A stretch of 64,000 nucleotides of DNA, from the NCBI GenBank assembly GCA_002270565.1, contig NQMI01000011.1, positions 415,055-479,054 of the forward strand, written 5' to 3'. Under the pieces are notes generated by a model. It saw nothing but the letters and a program-made list of their open reading frames with translations, was not told the origin of the DNA and did not search any database. Below are positions 57,947 through 64,000 of the stretch, one piece after another. A program made the position numbers and the translations under genes. Within the stretch, counting starts at the first letter, position 1; every line of letters begins with the position of its first letter. Source of the stretch: Stenocarpella maydis (lineage: Eukaryota; Ascomycota; Sordariomycetes; Diaporthales; Diaporthaceae).

Positions 57947-58566
57947 TGCAGTTGCTTCAGTGTGTCACTGCCACTTTTGGGCTGATCCGGACATGAGGCC
58001 AGTGAGGTTGTCTGGTGGGGCGTGGGGTCCTTGACACCCTGCCTGGGCTTGTTCGCAAGTTTGGGTGTGGCGCGCAAAGTGGTCCCTGAAATCCACTGCA
58101 GACTCGGCTGCACGCGAACCCCTGTTAAAGTGGCCCAAGCAAGAGCGAGCGCAGCGCTGCGACTTGCACGCTGCGGCTTATGACGTCGCTGGGCCTCAGA
58201 CGCATTCAAGTAACGGGGTTATTTGCATACCACAGTATCAAACACCAATGCCTGGAGTCTCTAACTTCGCCTGGCAGGTATTGTGGTCGAAAAGGAATCC
58301 CTGTATTCTCATTCTATATTCAATGTCATACACAATGGACGCACTGGAAATTGCGACAATAGGCCGACTGCGTGTGCTGCGGTTCTGTTTGGGCAGCCAG
58401 CTCGACAATGGAGAGGCGCAACCAAGACAATAACACACCCACAGAGCTCCTCAATTGGAAGTTGCTGCAAACGTGCCTCCTGTCTTAGGGGCCTATCCAA
58501 ACTTCTCGGCCTGATTCCCAGCTATTTTAATCCCAACCCCCTCAGGGCACTTTGTAGGCAAGTATG

Positions 58567-58574
58567 TATATAAG
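58567..58574 (+). promoter_or_regulatory. Candidate TATA box TATATAAG
   Basis: A good TATA consensus 330 bp upstream of the 58897 start codon. It is directly followed by CT-rich repeats, an arrangement common at fungal promoters. Confidence 0.45.
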
Positions 58575-58587
58575 TCCTCCTACACTT

Positions 58588-58628
58588 CCACCCTTCTTCC
58601 TCCACCCTTCTTCCTCCACCCTTCTTCC
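58588..58628. repeat. 14-bp CT-rich tandem repeat (about 2.9 copies)
   Basis: Unit CCACCCTTCTTCCT, nearly perfect, just downstream of a TATATAAG. Confidence 0.9.
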
Positions 58629-58896
58629 ACCAACCTCCTCTTCACGTTGCTGGCTCTGTTTCGACCACTCCATAAACAGGGCGTCAGACTCACCGTCAAT
58701 TTGAGACTAATCTAACAACTCAACGAAAATTGACACCTACTCAAGCTCTCTGACTGCTCGTCACATTTCACACTATCTATCTCATTACTGCTGCCCCCAT
58801 CACCTTACCCAGACGGAAATCCGTTCATCCACACCACCGGCTGCCCTACCGCAGAGCACAGCAGTGGCAAGATACCACCCCAGACGGTCGCCCAAC

Positions 58897-60651
58897 ATGT
58901 CTTCGAATCCACCAATGGCTCCAAGACCCGTGCGGCGTGGCATCCGGAGCGTTGATGGCGACCCCCGTTTCGCCTTGACACATCAACGTATGCAGGTCAA
59001 GAAGGTCGACAAGGCCAAGTTCTTTGGAAACGGACCCAAATTTTCGCTGGTAAGCTATTTGTCACCAGGTGCGCAACGCGCGCCGCTGACCAGGTATAGG
59101 AGTGCAACTTGGCTCTGCCGGGCAATGCTGTCGTGGAGGACTTCATCGACGAGAGCGATCCCGCTACAAAGACTGCACTAGATGACATCAGGTCCAAGTA
59201 CAACGTTTGGATGAAGACCAAGCATGGTGACCGGTTTGTCACCCTCTCTGGCGAGGACATCAAGACGCTGAATCTTGCCAAGGACGCACTGCGAATCTTC
59301 TTGGTGGGCATCCACCAGGATGTCAAGAGCAGAATGATTATTCTCACGCACCATTCCATCGCGGCGACCCACGCTCCGGTCGAAATCAAGTCCAATACCC
59401 AGGACAAGTCATCATACCGACCTGTCACGCGGGTGACACCCGCGGAAGAAGATCTGATTTACTTTTCCGATGACGAGGCCGACTTCCACCACGGTTTGGA
59501 TGGACAGGGCCCTGACGGTGTTTCTGGCAATGCCAGCATCCTCGAAGACCTTGTGGGTCAGTTCGGCGAAGCCATTCAGGAAACTGGCAAGCGCCTCCGC
59601 CCTGCCGCTGGCGACCTGCGGGTCAGAGCGCACATGGGCGTCTTCACGGTCAAGAAGCGGCAATCCAAGACGGGCAAGTATGAGTCCGACGACGCTCTGA
59701 AGAGATTCCTGAAGACGGGAGCCGACAGAGGCTACATATTTGTCGGGCACGGGCTTGGCAACGAATCCTGGGCTGCTCGTATGCTCGATATCATCTGCGA
59801 GACGGAAGATCTGGACAATGCATCTACCGCTCAGTTCTTGGCGGCAGATCCTACGGCTCTGTCCCTAAAGGATATCAAGCCCAAGTACACCCTCGTTCTT
59901 TTCGCGAAGGACCTCAAGATAGAGGTGGACGTCCTGTACGATGCCAGGTATCGTCCAACCCCAGAGGTTGGCTCTATGCGTGCCTTCCAGTTCAACCGAG
60001 ACAAGGTTGCCGAGATTGCTGTATCTTGCCCAAACAGGTATGTCCCCCAGATGTTCCCCATATATATTCTCATGTCTCACAAAATCTGACAGGATGTTTG
60101 ACTGGCACTTGTCTGTCGAAGCCGAGGTCCCGAAAAGCCGAGTCCCTGCTGAGGTTCTGGACTTTATCGATCGCGGCTTCAAGTTCAAGCGCCCAACCCT
60201 GACTGACTCTGGGATCAACGACAACTTCCCACCGACACAGATGAATTCTTACCTTCTTCGGCCCGGCTGCGTTGACAACATCGCTTGCAAAGTCTTCTGG
60301 AGTTTCCAGACTGCCCATAACCCCTACTGCCTGGAGGTGTCGGTGTATCACAAGTGGGGGTCTGGTTTCCTTGCGGGAACCACCCCTGGCTACCCATGGA
60401 AGGTCTTGGACACTGCTGCTGTCCCACGCCCTGTCAAATCCTGCGGTGTCTCATTCTACGGACAAGATTGGGACCACAAGATCCGGGACATCAACAAAGC
60501 GGGAGGAGGACGGCAAGCTGATTTTGCGAATGGATTCCCCGATTTATTTGTCAACGAGGACTCCAGCTCCTCCAATATCAAACCATTCCTGCAGGAAATG
60601 CAGCGTTTGCATGACTTCACGGAGCTGGCCTCTAGTACGGCACAGACCTAA
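58897..60651 (+). CDS. Uncharacterised fungal protein with possible KH-like segment
   Basis: Three exons, 58897-59049, 59100-60037 and 60093-60651, give 549 residues. An in-frame ATG at 58864 would add 11 residues. The joins KFSL|ECNLALPG and SCPN|RMFDWHLSVEAEVP are in phase. Residues about 60-115 (IRSKYNVWMKTKHGDRFVTLSGEDIKTLNLAKDALRIFL) have the alternation of a KH-type RNA-binding fold but lack an obvious Gly-x-x-Gly loop. A linker with an acidic patch (DLIYFSDDEADFHH) follows. The C-terminal 330 residues look like a mixed alpha/beta domain (IFVGHGLGNESWAARMLDII, YTLVLFAKDLKIEVDVLYDARYRPTPEVGSMRAF). I do not recognise a named family with certainty. RNA binding is inference only. Confidence 0.82.
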
Positions 60652-60881
60652 GCGGGTTCCATCCCCTGACGAGTCGACAATAGCCTAGCTTGAGCCCAAC
60701 GGCTTCTCAATTCTCAACTGCTGGATCTAACAGCTCTATCTAGAGCTCTAGGCCGATTCGTGATCCCGCATCTCCCAGACTGGGGCGGAAGGCATCACAT
60801 CAGGATGGAGGGATTGGAGAAGCCCAAGGCTCGAGGGCACACGAGGTTCATGACCCTTCTCCCTCATCCGAGGCTGCAGCC

Positions 60882-61585
60882 TCATGACGAAGGCTGCTGA
60901 GGCTGTGCAAGGATTTTTTGCTTGAGGACTACCGGCGTGCTGTTAGAAAAGCTGTCGAGCCCCCATTCATAGTTCAACGGCTTACCTTCTTCAACGGCTC
61001 TCAGTGAACTTGATTTGTTCTGGATGATGGATTCCAGGTCCGTGATGTTGCCAGCGAGATCCTTAATCTTTCCCTCGTAGAACTCTGAAGCACTCTTCAC
61101 ATCCTGCGCGGTATCAGAAGGTAATTCACAGTCAAAACATCCAGCAGACAAACCTTTTCCAAGTAGAAGCCCGTGCCTACGTCCACCAGCACTCGATCAG
61201 GGTTGGAGATGTTGCCCTTGACATAGAGTGAGTTTGTCAGAGGTACCAGGATCTCCTTTTTGTCTGTGCATATATATTCTCAGCATGATGTGCACCAGCA
61301 GAAAATGCACGGATATTTCCCCCTCGTCTGCTCACCTTGAATGCCGCCTTGGGTCTTGACACAGCGAAAGCAGTCCTTGAACTTGACCTGGGCAGCCTGA
61401 AGCTGTGCAAAAGATGTGGTAAGGTGCTCGACCTCCTCATCCAGCTGCTTCTTGACGGCCGTGAGCTGTTGAGCACTCAGCTGGTCGAGGCTCACTGCGG
61501 TAATAGTCAGCTGTCATCATAGGGGACAGGAATGTTGACTTGGTCACATTATCTCACCTCCTTGTTGTTGCGCTCCTCCCGACAT
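60882..61585 (-). CDS. PFD5: Prefoldin subunit 5
   Basis: An alpha-type prefoldin subunit (Gim5) with two long coiled-coil arms and a beta-barrel hub. Four exons, 61585-61558 (28 nt), 61494-61336, 61263-61154 and 61103-60882, give 172 residues, slightly longer than usual. The joins restore [34 protein letters not shown] and [18 protein letters not shown]. Diagnostic motifs are [26 protein letters not shown] and [16 protein letters not shown]...[13 protein letters not shown]. The extra C-terminal stretch ([19 protein letters not shown]) is low-complexity. It shares a 342-bp divergent promoter with the Vps37 gene. Confidence 0.93.
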
Positions 61586-61927
61586 GTTGAGCGATCACGT
61601 CTGATGTGATGTTGTTCAACAGTGGATTATCGAGTTCTTCTCATGCTGCGGTGACCCCTGGAGCGCTGCGGATAGACTTATATTTGATACGGGTAGGTAC
61701 TTGGCAGCTCGTTGGGCTCAGATTCACAGGGCCTGCATGACAGGTGGGCACCTTGAGCTGTTTGATAAGATAAGCGCACGTCATCCTGGGACTTGCTACT
61801 GGGAGAGCATCTCCATCTTCACTACAGTCGTCTCTCATCTCCAAACGTTCAGGTTGCATAGACGAAGCCACAGCTAACTAACACGTATGGGCACGTAGCA
61901 GTCTCTAGAACCCAGGAGAAGCCGAGA
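61586..61927. other. Divergent promoter PFD5 / Vps37
   Basis: 342 bp between the two start codons, with no coding signal. Confidence 0.7.
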
Positions 61928-62761
61928 ATGGACAGATTCGAGGCCATTTACTCCAACACACCACCCGCACCTCCACCGAAGCCGGGCAGCCATGATGTCT
62001 CTCGGATGAGCACACCGATAAACAACCAATCGCCCGGGCCATCACCACTTCCAGACCAGCAGCAACACTCAGACCTACCAAAAGCAGCAGGACTCCCGGT
62101 ATCACAGCAAGCGCAAGTTGCCCGGCCACAGGCAATACCAGACCCGGGCGACCAATGGCTGCCCCAATTCCTTGAAGACAAGTCGTGCGTCGCCCCATCC
62201 GTATTCCCAACGAAACCCCGAAGGACAACATGCTGACTCTCTCCCTCGGCATGCAGAAAACAAGACCTCGCCGAGATCCTCTCCTCCTCCCCCCTCATCT
62301 CGGGACTCACTCACAGCCCCTCAACAGCCCACCCCTCCCTAACAGCCAGCATCGAGGCCCTCTCGTCAAGCCTCTCTGCCAACATCGAGCTGGCCACGCA
62401 CCTCCTCGAGCTCGAGTCGCGCCTCGCGCACGCGCGGGGCTCGGCCCAGGCGCTGCTCCTCAGCACGCACGCGCTGGAGCGCCAGTGGCGCGCCAAGCAG
62501 GGCGAGATGGACCACGCGCTGGGGCCCTTCGCTCCCGCGAGCCTGTACCGGCGGCTGGGGGCGGGCGTCGCGGAGCAGGGGCAGGTGTGCGCGGCGCTCG
62601 AGGAGAGCTTCCTCGAGGGGGAGGGCGACGCCGGGGCGCCGGCTACCGAGAGGGAGGCGCTCGACTGGGTGAGGCGGTACAGGGAGGCCAAGAAGCTTTA
62701 TTACCTCCGGCAGGAGAGGAAGGAGCGGTGGGACGAGGGGAGGGTCGGGGGCTGGAGATGA
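61928..62761 (+). CDS. VPS37: ESCRT-I subunit Vps37 (Mod_r domain)
   Basis: ESCRT-I component for multivesicular-body sorting. Two exons, 61928-62181 and 62257-62761, give 252 residues. The join EDK|KQDLAEILSSSPLISGL is in phase, though the donor GTCGTG is unusual. The N-terminus is Pro-rich and disordered (TPPAPPPKPGSHDVSRMSTP), typical of filamentous-fungal Vps37. The Mod_r/VPS37 C-terminal domain occupies about 75-252: DLAEIL, then LIELESRLAHAR-type helices, and YREAKKLYYLRQERKERWDEGRVGGWR at the end. Codons in exon 2 are extremely G/C-ending compared with exon 1. Confidence 0.88.
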
Positions 62762-63403
62762 GGGATGTCTGGGCGAGCAAGCAATGAGATGCTGGGGGAT
62801 GACCTCCGCCGCCAGAGAACACGGCCGCACTGCTCTCACGGTGTGAGATTCCGATGAGAGGCACTACGGCAATGGGTACTGGTGTGCATTGGATGATCCT
62901 CCCTATCTTCATTCATGCTTAGATCACCAAGCCGGTCATGCATCACTCACACTAGCCACTTCGCGGTAGATGTGTCACATTGTGCGGACGAAAGCACGGG
63001 CACGAGTCACGTCACATCTGTGAACACTTCCTATAATGTGGGACGGTTTTCTTGCCTGAAAAAGGGGCCATGGGCCAAGAAGAAATTGGGGCTTCCCGCA
63101 GGGGAATAGGTATCTAGATGCTATACTATATAACGAACGAGCCGTGCATGCTCGATAGGAATCGAACAAAAAGGCTCGAGGGGGGGGGGGTCCCGAACCA
63201 TAACGCTGTCGGCTGAAGTCTGAGTCGTCGTGTAATAAAAGAAGAAAGAGCAGTGAAGAAGGCATATCCGCGAAAGGGTCGAGACTCTGGCGAAAGTATG
63301 GGATTATACCTTTCCAGGGTGTGGACGCGTGGTAATAGAATGCGCTGAGGTTGGGAAGCAAAGAAGAAGTAGAATAGAATGGTGAGCCCCCCAGACTCCT
63401 TTC
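62762..63403. other. Intergenic, 3' of Vps37
   Basis: About 640 bp with a G10 run at 63181-63190 and no coding signal. It is convergent with the next gene. Confidence 0.6.
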
Positions 63404-64000
63404 TTAACATTTCAACATGCTAAATGGGCTTTTGGCCTCCTCGGGGCTCCGGGGGCTCATGGGCAGCGCGAACAGGTCCTCTTCCGTGTCGAGGCTCCTC
63501 TCCTGGACGGCGGGGGCGCTGCCGCCCTCGATGACGGCGCCCAGCGAGGCGATGCCGCCGGGGCCCGCCGGGCGCGCCGGGCCCGCGCCCCCTGACGCCG
63601 GGGTGAAGGCAGTTATTTTGCGCTCAGCTGCTGCGGCCGGATTCTTGGTCTCGATGCGGCTCGCTGCGCCAGAAACTGCTGTTAATATAATGTGTGTCTC
63701 TCCCCGGGCCGCAGCGGGGCTGCAGGTGTACAATTGGGGTGGGGAAAGACAAAAAAACAAACAAAAAAACAAACAAGAGGACAGGGACTCACCCTCCTTC
63801 GCCGCGGCAAGCTCCGCGGGCGACGTCGCCAGCTTGAGGCCCTTGAGCCTCTCTCCCAGCCTCCCGCCGATGGGGCTCCTGGGGCTCACGGGGCTCGAGG
63901 TGTCGGGGGCCTGGGGCGCGAGGGGGGTGGCGCCCTCGCTCGAGGTGTCTACGTCGAGGCCGAAGTGGTCGACGATCCACTGCCGCTCCTGCAGCACCAT
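63404..64000 (-). CDS. Ser/Pro-rich protein, gene truncated or starting at the window edge
   Basis: The 3' part of a minus-strand gene. The first three bases of the frame at 64000 read ATG, but this Met may be internal, since the gene may continue beyond the edge. Exons visible are 64000-63793 and 63678 (or 63675)-63404, about 160 residues. The sequence QWIVDHFGLDVDT is followed by Ser/Pro-directed motifs (SSPVSPRSPIGG, ALPMSPRSPEEAKSPFSML) and Gly/Ala-rich linkers. The intron is 114-117 nt, a multiple of three without a stop, and its acceptor is an AACAGCAG tandem, so alternative products are possible. No domain is recognised. The tail loosely recalls C-terminal tails of fungal CaMK/Rck2-like kinases, but this is weak. 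Confidence 0.6.
   Translation of the reverse strand: MVLQERQWIVDHFGLDVDTSSEGATPLAPQAPDTSSPVSPRSPIGGRLGERLKGLKLATSPAELAAAKEGESLSSCLFFCLFFCLSPPQLYTCSPAAARGETHIILTAVSGAASRIETKNPAAAAERKITAFTPASGGAGPARPAGPGGIASLGAVIEGGSAPAVQERSLDTEEDLFALPMSPRSPEEAKSPFSMLKC

Larger units (their letters stand above)
57947..58896. other. Divergent promoter region Orc1 / 58.9-kb gene
   Basis: About 950 bp. On the right side a TATATAAG (58567) is followed by a 14-bp pyrimidine-rich tandem repeat (58588-58628) and more CT-rich DNA up to the ATG. No gene was seen. Confidence 0.6.

Noticed and set aside
63140..63170. GGAATCGAAC-like string resembling a tRNA T-arm
   Set aside because: No matching acceptor, D or anticodon arms could be folded around it.

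Overview
The window looks like euchromatic nuclear DNA of a filamentous ascomycete (Pezizomycotina, most likely Sordariomycetes). The signs are a GC-rich base composition, many short introns (about 45-160 nt) with GTRNGT donors and CTGAC-like branch points, C/G-ending codons, and fungal families such as an alpha-tubulin of the [12 protein letters not shown] type, a DUF7707-like GPI protein, a DUF8035-like coiled-coil protein, Pmt4 and Vps37. I see no rRNA, tRNA, CRISPR array or intact transposon. The species cannot be fixed from the sequence.

Layout. 1-14 kb is gene-poor: a Kelch-like single-pass membrane protein (+), a three-finger C2H2 transcription factor (-), and long intergenic DNA. 14-16 kb holds two poorly supported, possibly lineage-restricted genes. 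16.8-31 kb carries the O-mannosyltransferase Pmt4 (-), a RidA/Hmf1-type deaminase (+), a small two-span membrane protein (-), a She3-like coiled-coil protein (+), a small SP-repeat protein (+) and a 3-beta-HSD-family dehydrogenase (+). 33-42.5 kb carries a GPI-anchored Cys-rich protein (+), alpha-tubulin (+), a DUF8035-like protein (-) and prefoldin subunit 1 (-). 43.7-47.3 kb has adenylosuccinate synthetase (+) and alkaline ceramidase (+). 48.9-64 kb is a dense housekeeping block: golgin TMF1/Sgm1 (+), proteasome chaperone Nas6 (-), spliceosomal Prp46/PLRG1 (+), Orc1 (-), an unnamed conserved-looking protein with a possible KH-like segment (+), prefoldin subunit 5 (-), Vps37 (+), and an Ser/Pro-rich gene whose start codon sits exactly at the right edge (-).

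How they relate. These are mostly monocistronic core genes with no operon logic. Convergent pairs (tubulin/DUF8035-like, TMF/Nas6, Prp46/Orc1, 58.9-kb gene/PFD5) and divergent pairs (Nas6/Prp46, Orc1/58.9-kb gene, PFD5/Vps37) are closely packed on the right. One functional theme stands out: an alpha-tubulin gene and two of the six subunits of prefoldin, the chaperone that hands nascent tubulin and actin to CCT, lie within 26 kb. The most unusual gene-structure signals are a 4-nt micro-exon required by the ceramidase and a 14-nt micro-exon required by the RidA gene. I found no convincing new multi-gene system. Exon boundaries were inferred by eye from splice consensus, reading phase and protein family motifs.
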